Shown in pieces: positions 24,585-33,330 of a stretch of 64,000 bases of DNA (within the stretch, counting starts at the first letter, position 1; each line of letters starts with the position of its first letter). Both the position numbers and the translations under genes were made by a program. The DNA is from CAJWOS01 sp964502005 (lineage in GTDB: Bacteria; Myxococcota_A; UBA796; UBA2385), in NCBI GenBank assembly GCA_964502005.1, contig CAZCUX010000006.1, forward strand, positions 124,001 to 188,000, read 5' to 3'. The notes below the pieces were generated by a model. It worked only from the letters and a program-made list of their open reading frames with translations. It was not told the origin of the DNA and made no database searches.

Positions 24585-26069
24585 GTGGCCAAGAAACCCA
24601 AAGTCCTGTTCATCAAGTACCACGAAGCTGCGGACCAGCAGCCGCTTTCGAAGAAGGCAGCAGAAAAGCTTGGCATCTTCCCGAGCTTGGCGCTGGCCGG
24701 ATTGGCGGGTTGGGTGCGCCAGCATGGATTCCCCGTGCAGCTCATCGACCTGCATGTGGAGAACATCTATCCGCAGGATGCGGCAGACCGCGTGCGCGAG
24801 TTTGATCCGCAGATCGTGGCGCTGACCGCCAAGACGCTGGGCTGGCCTGCGGTATTGGAAATCGCGATGATGGTGCGCGAGGCCGCGCCGAAAGCGATGA
24901 TTGTCGTGGGCGGTCCCCACATGAGCATCTATGCCAAGGACTCGCTCACCTGGGACATCTTCGACATCGCTGTTGTCGGCGACGGCGAAGAGACGTTCCT
25001 GGAGATTTGTGAGCGGGTCGAGCAAGGCTGCGGCATCGAGGACATGACGGACATTGCGGGAACCGCGGTTCGGCTGTCTTCGGGCGAAATCATTCAAAAT
25101 CCGCCGCGGCCGGTCCCTCGCGACATCAATCGCTACCCCATGACCGCATGGGACCTCATCCCCGTGCGGGACTACCACTGTCTCACGCTGCTCAAGCCCT
25201 TCGCGACGATGGTTACGACGCGGGGCTGTCCGTGGCATTGCGGATATTGCTCGCAGGTTTATTCCGAGAAGCTGCGGTTCCGTTCGGTCGAACTTGTGGT
25301 CGACGAGATGGAGTACTTGGAGCGAACATATGGCGTGAAAGAAATCGTCTTCTTTGATGAGACCTTCACCATCGGCAAAAAACGGATGCGGAAGTTTGCC
25401 GAGGAGGTCCAACGTCGCGGACTGAAGGTGAAGTTCAACATTCGCGCTCGCGTCGATACTGTCGACCGCGAGGTCGTGCGCGAGTTGAAGAAGGCGGGCC
25501 TCCGCTCGATTCATATGGGCGTAGAAGCAGGCACCGACCGCGTCCTCAAAATCATGAACAAACAGATTACCCGCGAGCAGACCGAGCGCGCGTTCCGGAT
25601 TTGCCGAGAAGAAGGCATCGACACGCGGGGATACTTTATGGTGGGCTACTATGACGCCACCCATGACGACGTAGAGGATATGATTCGCTTTGCGAGCGGT
25701 ATTGGCCTGGATTGGGCCAGCTTTAGTGTCGCAACCGCGCTCCCTGCGACGGACCTCTACCGGATTGCCCAAGAGCGCGGCTACGTGCAGGGCGACTTCT
25801 GGAAGCAGTACACCATCGACGGCGGCGGCGACATTCCGCAGTTGGAAACGGAGACCTTTACCGCGGAGCAGCTGCGCGCATATCGTACAAAGGCGTACAT
25901 GAGCTTCTATCTCCGCCCCGACCTCATCCGACGAAAGCTGTCGAAGGCCGAAGGGCGCGACGAGCTGATGGAGATGGTAGGCGGCGCGACCGTGCTCAAG
26001 GAAATCGTCAAAGCGCAGGTGATGAAGCGCATTCCACGCGTTGGCCTCGGCAAGTGGGGCACTGTCTGA
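24585..26069 (+). CDS. B12-binding-domain radical SAM protein
   Basis: Radical SAM enzyme of 494 aa. The N-terminal part (about 1-150) is a cobalamin-binding-like Rossmann domain (LIDLHVENIYPQDAADRV; IVVGGPHMS; VVGDGEETFLEI). The radical SAM barrel follows with the cluster motif Cys215-x3-Cys219-x2-Cys222 (CPWHCGYC), the segment FFDETFTIGKKRM, and the SAM-binding HMGVEAGTDRVLKIMNK. The usual B12 DxHxxG His is not obvious, so cobalamin binding is uncertain. The start is GTG, with GAGG a few bases upstream. Relatives include BchE- and HpnJ-like enzymes acting on lipids or tetrapyrroles; the substrate here is unknown. Confidence 0.88.
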   Translation: MAKKPKVLFIKYHEAADQQPLSKKAAEKLGIFPSLALAGLAGWVRQHGFPVQLIDLHVENIYPQDAADRVREFDPQIVALTAKTLGWPAVLEIAMMVREAAPKAMIVVGGPHMSIYAKDSLTWDIFDIAVVGDGEETFLEICERVEQGCGIEDMTDIAGTAVRLSSGEIIQNPPRPVPRDINRYPMTAWDLIPVRDYHCLTLLKPFATMVTTRGCPWHCGYCSQVYSEKLRFRSVELVVDEMEYLERTYGVKEIVFFDETFTIGKKRMRKFAEEVQRRGLKVKFNIRARVDTVDREVVRELKKAGLRSIHMGVEAGTDRVLKIMNKQITREQTERAFRICREEGIDTRGYFMVGYYDATHDDVEDMIRFASGIGLDWASFSVATALPATDLYRIAQERGYVQGDFWKQYTIDGGGDIPQLETETFTAEQLRAYRTKAYMSFYLRPDLIRRKLSKAEGRDELMEMVGGATVLKEIVKAQVMKRIPRVGLGKWGTV

Positions 26070-26080
26070 GCCTCGCCCTG

Positions 26081-26098
26081 GGGCGCGTTTTCGCGCCC
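26081..26098 (+). terminator. Hairpin after the radical SAM gene
   Basis: A perfect 7-bp stem (GGGCGCG/CGCGCCC) with a TTTT loop lies 12 bp after the stop codon. The flank is not a clean T-run, so termination efficiency is uncertain. Confidence 0.4.
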
Positions 26099-26164
26099 GG
26101 TTGTGCAGGGCGAGGGCGTGCGTTTGTGTCGCCGTTACGGCGCGTCCCCCTGCACGCGTTAGGA

Positions 26165-26197
26165 GAAAACATCGATTTGAGGTCCCTCGATGTTTTC
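26165..26197 (+). promoter_or_regulatory. Inverted repeat holding the ribosome binding site and start codon of the SUMF1-like gene
   Basis: A perfect 11-bp inverted repeat (GAAAACATCGA at 26165-26175, TCGATGTTTTC at 26187-26197) with an 11-nt loop. The GAGG ribosome binding site (26179-26182) sits in the loop and the ATG (26190-26192) sits in the right arm, paired with CAT. The right arm is followed by TTT, so a terminator for the upstream gene is an alternative reading. Confidence 0.5.
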
Positions 26198-27002
26198 TTT
26201 ATTGATTTGGTTATCGAGTGTGAGCAGCGTTCCTGTTTCGCATACGGGCTTGTCTGGGTATGACATGCTGCGCATTCCTGCAGGTTCATATACGCAGGGC
26301 TGTACACCGGGTCAGATTGCGTATTGCCACAAGACAGAAAAGCCCGCGCATTCGGTTACTCTCACCCATGACCTGTGGGTGGGTCGAACCGAGGTCACGC
26401 AAGAGCTGTATGAGAGGGTCACGGGCACGCGTCCGCAGCACTTTTCGGGGTGCGGGGAGACCTGTCCGGTAGAGAACGTGTCTTGGCTGGATGCAGTTCA
26501 TTTTGCCAATGCTCTGTCATCCAAAGAGGGCTTGGAGTCTTGCTATGCGATTGGCGTGGATGGGGTGACTTGGCCGAAGGGTGTCCTCTGCGCCGGATAT
26601 CGCCTGCCTACCGAAGCTGAGTGGGAATACGCTGCCAGAGGCAATCTTGACCTTCCTTACGGGCATACGTCGGAAGTCAATGAAGCGGGTTGGACGGTCG
26701 CGAACTCGGGTGGACGGCCGCATCCCGTGGGCGAGCTGGCGCCGAATGCCTGGGGGCTCTACGATATGGTGGGAAACGTATGGGAGTGGACCTGGGACTG
26801 GAATGGGCGGTATGCGCGCGCTGCGTCCGTCGACCCATTGGGTCCCGCTTCGCCCGCACGTAGAGATCCGCGGCGGATGATGCGCGGGGGTTCGTGGGCG
26901 ATGTTTACGTCCGTCGCGACGGTTTCTACGCGTGTGGGGCATGCTCCCGACCGGCGCGACGCAAACATCGGCTTTCGCCTCGTCCGCACGGTCGTGGAGT
27001 GA
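26190..27002 (+). CDS. Secreted SUMF1/formylglycine-generating-enzyme-fold protein lacking the catalytic cysteines
   Basis: Protein of 270 aa. An N-terminal hydrophobic signal sequence (MFSLLIWLSSVSSVPVS) precedes a complete FGE-sulfatase/SUMF1 fold: MLRIPAGSYTQGC, VGRTEVTQELYERVTG, CPVENVSWLDAVHFANALS, GYRLPTEAEWEYAARG, NAWGLYDMVGNVWEWTWD, RGGSWAMF and NIGFRLVRTV. The two C-terminal cysteines of true formylglycine-generating enzymes, which follow RGGSW, are missing (AMFTSVATVSTR). So this is a structural or ligand-binding member or a different enzyme, a common situation in this family. The ribosome binding site and start lie in a hairpin. Confidence 0.85.
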   Translation: MFSLLIWLSSVSSVPVSHTGLSGYDMLRIPAGSYTQGCTPGQIAYCHKTEKPAHSVTLTHDLWVGRTEVTQELYERVTGTRPQHFSGCGETCPVENVSWLDAVHFANALSSKEGLESCYAIGVDGVTWPKGVLCAGYRLPTEAEWEYAARGNLDLPYGHTSEVNEAGWTVANSGGRPHPVGELAPNAWGLYDMVGNVWEWTWDWNGRYARAASVDPLGPASPARRDPRRMMRGGSWAMFTSVATVSTRVGHAPDRRDANIGFRLVRTVVE

Positions 27003-27007
27003 AGCCG

Positions 27008-27050
27008 CCACCGCGGGGCAGCCAGCGCGCAACCCATCGTCCCGCGGTGG
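27008..27050 (+). terminator. Inverted repeat after the SUMF1-like gene
   Basis: A perfect 10-bp repeat (CCACCGCGGG at 27008-27017, CCCGCGGTGG at 27041-27050) with a 23-nt loop starts five bases past the stop. It is not followed by a T-run. It may protect or end the transcript. Confidence 0.35.
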
Positions 27051-27161
27051 TGGGCGTGTGTGTGTTCTCCATCGCCGATTCGCGGTGCACGTGAATTGCG
27101 TCTGACAAGGAATTGAGGCCGCCGTTGAAATCCGAGAATCGATTTCGGTTTCGTATTTTCA

Positions 27162-27167
27162 GATAAT
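27162..27167 (+). promoter_or_regulatory. Possible -10 element of the hybrid kinase gene
   Basis: GATAAT (5 of 6 matches to TATAAT) in an AT-rich patch about 62 bp before the start codon. The corresponding -35 position is poor. The rest of 27051-27228 shows no gene. Confidence 0.25.
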
Positions 27168-27228
27168 TTCTCTCACACTTGTAGAGTCTAGGCCGAAACA
27201 GCGGGAGCACCGCCCTTCGATTGCGTTG

Positions 27229-29877
27229 ATGTCCAGACCCCTCGTCCACAATCCATTGTTGTCCTCGGTTGTCGCCTCCTTTGCCGATGCAGCGGTTGCA
27301 TTGGACGAAGCGAGTCGCGTCCTCGCGACCAATGAAGCATTTGCGAACTGGGTCGGCGCCGAGCGCGGTGGTCTCTTGGGTGCGTTGTTCGACCAATGGG
27401 ATGACCCACGTCCCGGCAATCTCCGCGTCCGTGCGCGGCTGATGGCCCGCGAACGGAGCCATTTGCCGTTTGACGTGCGCCTACGGGGTGCGGATGGTCG
27501 ATACCGCGATGGCCAGGCGTCCTTGAGTGTGCTGCCGGAGCCCCTTGGCCCCTGTTTTTTGGTGGTCATTCGGCCCCGCGAATATGTAGATTGCAGCCCC
27601 CTCGAGCGATTGCGGGAAGCGGAGCTTCGACGCAGCGAGTTGCGTCTGGAGAGTCTAGCGACGCAGCTCGCGCTGTCCGTCACCGTCTTTGGGTTTGACA
27701 AGCCTGACGGTGAGCCCGAAGTTCGCGCTTGGACTTCGCATTCGTCCCTTCCCCGCCAAGACGCCGTGCCGAACGAATCGGCGCGTGCGTTGGCCCTCCA
27801 TGTTTGGCGTACGGGTTTGCAGGCACGAAAGGGGCGAACCAGCGCATGGCGGCTTTCGACCGGCGAAGTAATGGTGGTCGACCACCAAGATGCCGAGACC
27901 AACACGCTTCTTGATTATGGTCCAGTGGTTGTGTTTGCGGTCGACGTAGATGGAAACATCCTCTACGCGAGCCCCGCCGCCGCGACGCTGTTTTGCTTGG
28001 CGCGCGAGTCGTTGGTGGGGAAAGGCGTCGATGCCCTGGGTCTTCAGCCAATTTCGGTCTGCGGCGAGACGCCCCTTTCGCTCCTCGACGCAGTGCTGCA
28101 AGGCCAGTGTTTGCAAGACGCTCCATTTGTTTTCTCGCGGGTCACCGGAGAGACGGTGCGTTTGCGGGTTGTGGGCGAACCCGCATTCCAGTTGGCAAGC
28201 GCGCTTGCGTATGTCATTACGCTGGTGGACATCACGGAGCTGGGCGTCTTGCGGGAACGGGCCGCGTCGCTTGCGCAAGCACTCGACCAAGCGCAACGCC
28301 TTGGCGACATCGGCGATTGGCTGCTCCATCCGAGCGACGGCTCGTTGTCTTTGTCGTTGGCCGCGGCGCGTATGCACGGCCTGTCCCATAAGGCGGAGCC
28401 TGTGCCCGCCGCTACGTTTGTGCAAAGCATTTATGTTGGCGACCGCGCGGCTTGGGCGTCCGCGCTTGCACGCGCCAAGCGAGAGCCGGGCGTCGCGCGG
28501 GTAGAGTACCACGTTCCACTCGCAAATGGAAATTTGCGAACATTGGTCTGTGAGATTGTTCACGAGAGGAAAGAGCGAGAGTCGTCACCAAAAATAACAG
28601 CCATTATTCGGGATGTTTCGGAGGTTCGGGCGGCGACGATCGCCCGCACTGAAGCCCTCGCCGCCATCGAGTCGGCTTCCCGCGCCAAGTCAGAGTTTTT
28701 GGCGATGATGAGCCATGAACTCCGCACGCCGCTGAATGCTGTTCGCGGGTTTTCTGAGCTAATTGTGTCCAGCGCCACCGACGAGCTGTCCCGAACGTAC
28801 GCCCGTTTTATTACCCAAGGCGCCGACGACCTCACGGAAATTATCCAAGACATCCTTGACCTCGCTGCAATCGAGGCAGGGGAGCTACAACTCGAACCAG
28901 CAGCATTCGAGTTGTGGGACATTATTGGGGAGGTCTCAAGAACCCACGGTCAGCGAGCGTCGCGGCGTGGTCTCGCATTGGTTTCGGATGTATCGCCCAA
29001 TGTCCCGCCGGTCATTACGGCGGATGCGAAGCGCATTCGGCAAGTGATTTCCAACTTGGTTGAAAACGCAATAAAGTTCACCGAAAAGGGAAGAGTAAGC
29101 GTTCATGTTGAGCCTGTGGTGCTCGACCAAGGACCGGCGCTGCTTTGGAAGGTCTGTGACACGGGCATTGGAATTCCTGCAAGCCAAATCGCCGCAATCT
29201 TTGATCCCTTTACGCAAGTCGACAGCTCTTTGACTCGTCGATTTGAGGGGATAGGACTTGGTCTCTCGATTTCTAAGCGGCTCGTGGAGGCGATGGGAGG
29301 CTCTATCTCGGTAAACAGTGTCGTTGGGCGGGGCTCTACATTCCAAATCGTGATTCCGTATTTGCCGACCCCCGGCTACCCTTTGGTCGAGGAGCTGTCC
29401 CAGTCGTTGTCCCCTTCGTTGTCGCCGCCCTTGTCGCGTGACGACAGCGCGGAAGATACGCAACGTCGGAAGACCGTCCTCGTGGTGGAAGACGACCCGA
29501 CCAATACCGCGCTGGTGGTGGAGCTGCTGCGCCGGCTGCCCGTTGATGTCACTGTGTTGGACAACGGGATTCGGGCCCTCGAAACGGCAAACGCACGGGC
29601 GTTCGACATTATCTTGATGGACGTACAGCTTCCGGGTCTCAATGGCTTGGATATCACCCGTCACATTCGGGCCGATGGTGGACCCAACCAACGCACATTG
29701 ATTGTCGGCGTGTCGGCGCATGCGATGGAAAAGCATATCTCCGACGCCCACGCCGCTGGCATGAACCACTACATTCCAAAGCCACTTCGTCCGCTGCGCT
29801 TCTTGGAGTCGTTGCGCGGTTGGCTGCAGCTCGCGGAGTCGGACCTTCGTTTGCCGAGCACGGCCCCCGCCTCGTAA
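27229..29877 (+). CDS. Hybrid sensor histidine kinase (PAS-PAS-PAS-HisKA-HATPase-REC)
   Basis: Soluble hybrid kinase of 882 aa with no membrane segment. Three PAS-like regions come first (about 10-130, 225-345 and 360-475). The HisKA domain has FLAMMSHELRTPLNAVRGF with phosphoacceptor His496. The HATPase domain has NLVENAIKFTEKG (N box), CDTGIGIP (G1) and GIGLGLSISKRL (G2). A Ser/Pro-rich linker leads to a receiver domain with phosphoacceptor Asp798 (IILMDVQLPGLNG) and the conserved PKPLRP Lys. ATG at 27229 is chosen over the adjoining TTG at 27226; neither has a strong ribosome binding site. No output domain is present, so signalling probably continues through a separate HPt protein; a lone HPt gene lies at 62516-62941. 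Confidence 0.93.
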   Translation: MSRPLVHNPLLSSVVASFADAAVALDEASRVLATNEAFANWVGAERGGLLGALFDQWDDPRPGNLRVRARLMARERSHLPFDVRLRGADGRYRDGQASLSVLPEPLGPCFLVVIRPREYVDCSPLERLREAELRRSELRLESLATQLALSVTVFGFDKPDGEPEVRAWTSHSSLPRQDAVPNESARALALHVWRTGLQARKGRTSAWRLSTGEVMVVDHQDAETNTLLDYGPVVVFAVDVDGNILYASPAAATLFCLARESLVGKGVDALGLQPISVCGETPLSLLDAVLQGQCLQDAPFVFSRVTGETVRLRVVGEPAFQLASALAYVITLVDITELGVLRERAASLAQALDQAQRLGDIGDWLLHPSDGSLSLSLAAARMHGLSHKAEPVPAATFVQSIYVGDRAAWASALARAKREPGVARVEYHVPLANGNLRTLVCEIVHERKERESSPKITAIIRDVSEVRAATIARTEALAAIESASRAKSEFLAMMSHELRTPLNAVRGFSELIVSSATDELSRTYARFITQGADDLTEIIQDILDLAAIEAGELQLEPAAFELWDIIGEVSRTHGQRASRRGLALVSDVSPNVPPVITADAKRIRQVISNLVENAIKFTEKGRVSVHVEPVVLDQGPALLWKVCDTGIGIPASQIAAIFDPFTQVDSSLTRRFEGIGLGLSISKRLVEAMGGSISVNSVVGRGSTFQIVIPYLPTPGYPLVEELSQSLSPSLSPPLSRDDSAEDTQRRKTVLVVEDDPTNTALVVELLRRLPVDVTVLDNGIRALETANARAFDIILMDVQLPGLNGLDITRHIRADGGPNQRTLIVGVSAHAMEKHISDAHAAGMNHYIPKPLRPLRFLESLRGWLQLAESDLRLPSTAPAS

Positions 29878-29939
29878 CTACCGCGGTCTCCCGCGTCGGC
29901 AGAGTCATTCTTGGCGCAGCGCGGTCGGGTTCGGGGCAT

Positions 29940-32003
29940 TCAGACAAGGAGCGAAGGAGGCAGCTCTCGGTATTTCCCAGGACATAGGCGCTGGGCTTGC
30001 TCCCAGGGATTTTCGGCGTCACGCACGACGGGAAACGTGAATGGCAGCAGCAACTCCGGGGCGAACTCGACGGGGTGTGGGTCGGTGACGAGCTGGTGCA
30101 GAATCCGCACAGCTACGGGATACCAGCGAGCGGCTTCGTCCCTCCACCGCACTTGGATGCGGCGTGTGTTCGTGTCGACATCCGTGCGCAAGAAGTTGAC
30201 CTCCTCGGACAAGATGCACTCGAACAGCGCGGTGGCGACGCGTCCGTGGTGAACCTCCGCCCACAGCTCCCATCGGGAGCGCTCGGTTGTCGCGAGGTCG
30301 TCCATAATCCGTACGAAGACCGACTCGCCCGAAGCGGTGCGCAAGGTCGCCGGAAGTGCAACACAACCTGTGCCGGACAACCAAGCCGCGAGGTATTGGA
30401 GCGCTTGGAAAATATTGTAGCGGACCTCGTCGGGATGGTGATTCGGTATTCGCTCCGAGACTTCGATGTCCGCCGCCAGGAGGCTTCGTGCATAACCGGG
30501 CTCGTCGGGGGACAAGCCGTGAACGTCCTCCCCATCGATGAACTGGAGGAGTCGCTGCTGCTCATCGGCTTGGGGAACAAGCGCCGCGACGAGGCTGCGC
30601 AAGCTGGTGTCGGTGGGGTCGGCGGCGAATCGGCGCCATGCCTCGACCAATGCGAGCCCTGGACGCACAAAGTCGGGGTGGGCGACCCAAAAGCCGTTGA
30701 GACCTCGCTTGAGTTGTGTCACGACGTCGCGAATGTAGCCCACCATGCTGACAACTTGGGAGCGTTCGTTGCCGTCTTCGGGGAGAATGCCGTACATGCC
30801 CCCAATTGCGAGGCCACCAATTTCTTGCATTGTCGTGGACAATACAAGATGCGATTCCTTGATATGTTTTACAACAATGTCGGGGTCGGCTTTTACGGGG
30901 ATTCGGTAGTTGGGGTCATTCTTGAATAGGCGCGCGGCGGACGCCAGGTAGTCGTGCCATCCGAGGCTTCCGCCCAAGAAGTGTGGGCCCAGTGCGGCGG
31001 CCATCTCCCGAATGCGAAAAATCGCACGCGGATTCTCGAAGACACACAACACCTGAATGGTGGCAGGCCGACAATCGGCATCGGCGGCACGCACGGCTTG
31101 GTCGGTGGTTTCGATGAGCGCGCGGAGGTAGGCGGCTTCTTCTTCGTTTTCTAACTTGGGAACATAAAAGACGAGCGATTGGGGGCGATAGCGATTATGC
31201 CACACATGGGATACGAAGTCAAATATATGTAGAGGGACGGGGAGGCCGTCTAAAATGTGGTTCCCATCGGGCAATGCCAAGCCCGGAATCCGCTTGATGG
31301 GCAAGGAAAGTCTATCAGATTCAAGCTCATAGGTCCGGCCCCGCCGGGTGTCCGTATATCGAAGGGTACGGTCGTAGCAGCCCATCAGGTTTTGAGTTGC
31401 GCGAAGAAACATCGACATGACGGGCGTTTGAGAGTCTTCGTCGTCGGCGCCCCAACGGGGGAGTTGACCACCTGCGTCGACCAACGCGCCAACGATTGCG
31501 GGCTCGTCGTCCCGGCGCCGATGAAGCGCGTTCATCGCGTTGATGGCCATTCGCTCGGTATCGGGAGGTCCAAACAACGTGACCTGTTCGCCGCGCAAAA
31601 ACGGCGGAACAGCGACGGGCGCGATGTCGGGAGGAGGTCCGGGCTGGGGACCGACCACCGTTCGGCCGGCGGCATCCTGCACGCCAATGACCGTAGAATA
31701 AGAAACATCCCGTACCGAGCGTCCATGGTTGGCGGCTTGGCACGCCGTGGTCGTTTGGTCGACAAATGCGCGGTCGAGGGCACGCTGATGCAAAATGCGT
31801 GCCAGGTGAGGGCGAACGGCACGCGTGACGGCGGCGACCAGCGACAATGCCTCGGTGGTCTCAACGGCGGGAAACTCCTCCTGAATGCCCGCTGCAACGT
31901 ACATTCCAGCGACACCACGGGCGGGCTCGCTCGCATCGACCAGCGCCGCGAGGAGCGGGGCTGGAAGAAACGCTTCGTAGGTCGGCGCGGACAAAGTTGG
32001 CAT
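29940..32003 (-). CDS. Divergent malate synthase-like protein in the urate locus
   Basis: Protein of 687 aa, close to malate synthase G in length. The C-terminal TIM-barrel part carries malate-synthase-like elements: AIGGMYGILPEDGN (as GGMAAFIP in malate synthases) and GLNGFWVAHPDFVRPGLA (as GTWVAHP). At the position of the family signature LNCGRWDYIFS it reads GGSLGWHDYLASAARL, so the signature is not conserved. Expected role: condense glyoxylate from ureidoglycolate with acetyl-CoA to give malate. This rests on the resemblance and on its place beside puuD. The frame is open to a TTG at 32036, but the ATG at 32003 with AAGGG upstream is preferred. Confidence 0.7.
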   Translation of the reverse strand: MPTLSAPTYEAFLPAPLLAALVDASEPARGVAGMYVAAGIQEEFPAVETTEALSLVAAVTRAVRPHLARILHQRALDRAFVDQTTTACQAANHGRSVRDVSYSTVIGVQDAAGRTVVGPQPGPPPDIAPVAVPPFLRGEQVTLFGPPDTERMAINAMNALHRRRDDEPAIVGALVDAGGQLPRWGADDEDSQTPVMSMFLRATQNLMGCYDRTLRYTDTRRGRTYELESDRLSLPIKRIPGLALPDGNHILDGLPVPLHIFDFVSHVWHNRYRPQSLVFYVPKLENEEEAAYLRALIETTDQAVRAADADCRPATIQVLCVFENPRAIFRIREMAAALGPHFLGGSLGWHDYLASAARLFKNDPNYRIPVKADPDIVVKHIKESHLVLSTTMQEIGGLAIGGMYGILPEDGNERSQVVSMVGYIRDVVTQLKRGLNGFWVAHPDFVRPGLALVEAWRRFAADPTDTSLRSLVAALVPQADEQQRLLQFIDGEDVHGLSPDEPGYARSLLAADIEVSERIPNHHPDEVRYNIFQALQYLAAWLSGTGCVALPATLRTASGESVFVRIMDDLATTERSRWELWAEVHHGRVATALFECILSEEVNFLRTDVDTNTRRIQVRWRDEAARWYPVAVRILHQLVTDPHPVEFAPELLLPFTFPVVRDAENPWEQAQRLCPGKYRELPPSLLV

Positions 32004-32037
32004 AGACGTAGCCCTTGGAAAATCGTTGCGCGCCAAC

Positions 32038-33240
32038 CTACTTCAGCGGCGCGCCAGCGTCGATCCACCGCCCGAGTTGCTTCCGCTCGTCGTCCGTCAT
32101 GCCTGTGAGGTTGGCGAGCGGCATCGTGTTGGTGTCGACGGCTTGTGCCTTGATAATCGCAGCGTTGCGCGCAATCTCGGCAGGGTCTTCGAGCTTCAGA
32201 CCCTTCGGCGCCTCTGCAAACCCCGCATAGGTCGGCTTTTCGGCGTGACAGGTGACACACCGCTGCTGCACGATGTTTTGGACTTCGGCGACCGTAGGCG
32301 CCGCTTCGCCGGGGGCCGGCGCGGGCGGGGGTCCGTGACTCACAAAAGCCAACGCGACCATCGCGACGGCAGCGACGGGCAAAATCCACTGATTCAGCTC
32401 CCCACGGCCTTTCAGGTTGAACCAATGACGCACTCCCGCACCGATGACGCTCAGAGCCGCGAGGACCAACCATCCCGCGGAGTGGCCATAGGTGAACGGG
32501 AAGTGGTTGCTGACCATGATGAACAGCACAGGGAGCGTGAAGTAGTTGTTGTGCAGCGACCGGAGCGAGCCCGCCGCCCCTTTGGATACGTCCGGCTCCT
32601 GCCCTGCGCTCATCGCGTCGACCATTGCCCGCTGGCCGGGAATGATGACAAAGAACACATTGAGAGCCATCATGGTGCCCATCATCGCGCCGACGTGAAT
32701 GTAGGCGGCGCGGGGCGAGAGCACCTGGGACAAGCCATACGCCGCACCCGTCATGAGCGCAAAGCCGAGAATCGCCAACGCTACGGGCTTGTTGCGCAAT
32801 GGCGACTTGCACATCAAGTCGTAGACAAGCCAACCGACCACCAAGCTGCCAACGCCGACTCCGGCGGCGCCCGCAGGCGAAAGGTCGCTGCCCGGCGGTA
32901 CCATCATCACGCCGGCTTGCATCCAGTAGACCAATAGCAGAAGTGTGATTCCGGTAACCCATGTCATATAGGCTTCCCACTTGAACCAATGCAAGGTTTC
33001 GGGAAGCTGCTCCGGCGCGCCTTTGTACTTGCGTACCTCGTAAAACGCGCCACCGTGGACGGCCCACAGGCCACCGGCCAACCGTCCAGAGGGGTCGTCG
33101 ACCGGGCGTACGTGATTGTTCAACCAGTTGAAGTAGAACGACGCGCCAATCCAGGCCGCACCGGTGATGAGGTGGAACCAACGGATGATCAAGTGCAACC
33201 AGTCTGTTAGCCAAGGCGCGACGAGGGGGCCGTCGAACAT
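32038..33240 (-). CDS. puuD: Membrane urate oxidase (urate hydroxylase PuuD) with C-terminal cytochrome c domain
   Basis: Integral-membrane urate-oxidising enzyme (400 aa) that converts urate to 5-hydroxyisourate and passes electrons to a c-type heme, unlike cofactor-free uricase. The N-terminal about 285 residues form about eight helices (IRWFHLITGAAWIGASFYFNW; HLNN-type histidines; FPFTYGHSAGWLVLAAL). The C-terminal about 90 residues carry one heme site, CVTCH near residue 327, with a distal Met in NTMPLANLTGM. GGAG lies six bases before the ATG. It is divergent from allB across 90 bp, which must hold promoters for both directions. Confidence 0.92.
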   Translation of the reverse strand: MFDGPLVAPWLTDWLHLIIRWFHLITGAAWIGASFYFNWLNNHVRPVDDPSGRLAGGLWAVHGGAFYEVRKYKGAPEQLPETLHWFKWEAYMTWVTGITLLLLVYWMQAGVMMVPPGSDLSPAGAAGVGVGSLVVGWLVYDLMCKSPLRNKPVALAILGFALMTGAAYGLSQVLSPRAAYIHVGAMMGTMMALNVFFVIIPGQRAMVDAMSAGQEPDVSKGAAGSLRSLHNNYFTLPVLFIMVSNHFPFTYGHSAGWLVLAALSVIGAGVRHWFNLKGRGELNQWILPVAAVAMVALAFVSHGPPPAPAPGEAAPTVAEVQNIVQQRCVTCHAEKPTYAGFAEAPKGLKLEDPAEIARNAAIIKAQAVDTNTMPLANLTGMTDDERKQLGRWIDAGAPLK

Positions 33241-33330
33241 TTGTCACTCCAATGGGAAACCTACGGCAATCCAGGATAGCCCATCTTGCGGGTCGAGACC
33301 GAACAACCTTGTCTGGCCGCAGTGGGCACC

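Noticed and set aside
24468..25772. A 434-codon minus-strand frame opposite the radical SAM gene
   Set aside because: The plus strand has the CxxxCxxC cluster and a ribosome binding site; the minus frame is its shadow.
21113..27002. Sulfatase plus its formylglycine-generating enzyme
   Set aside because: The sulfatase-fold protein lacks Cys/Ser-x-Pro-x-Arg and the SUMF1-like protein lacks the catalytic cysteines.
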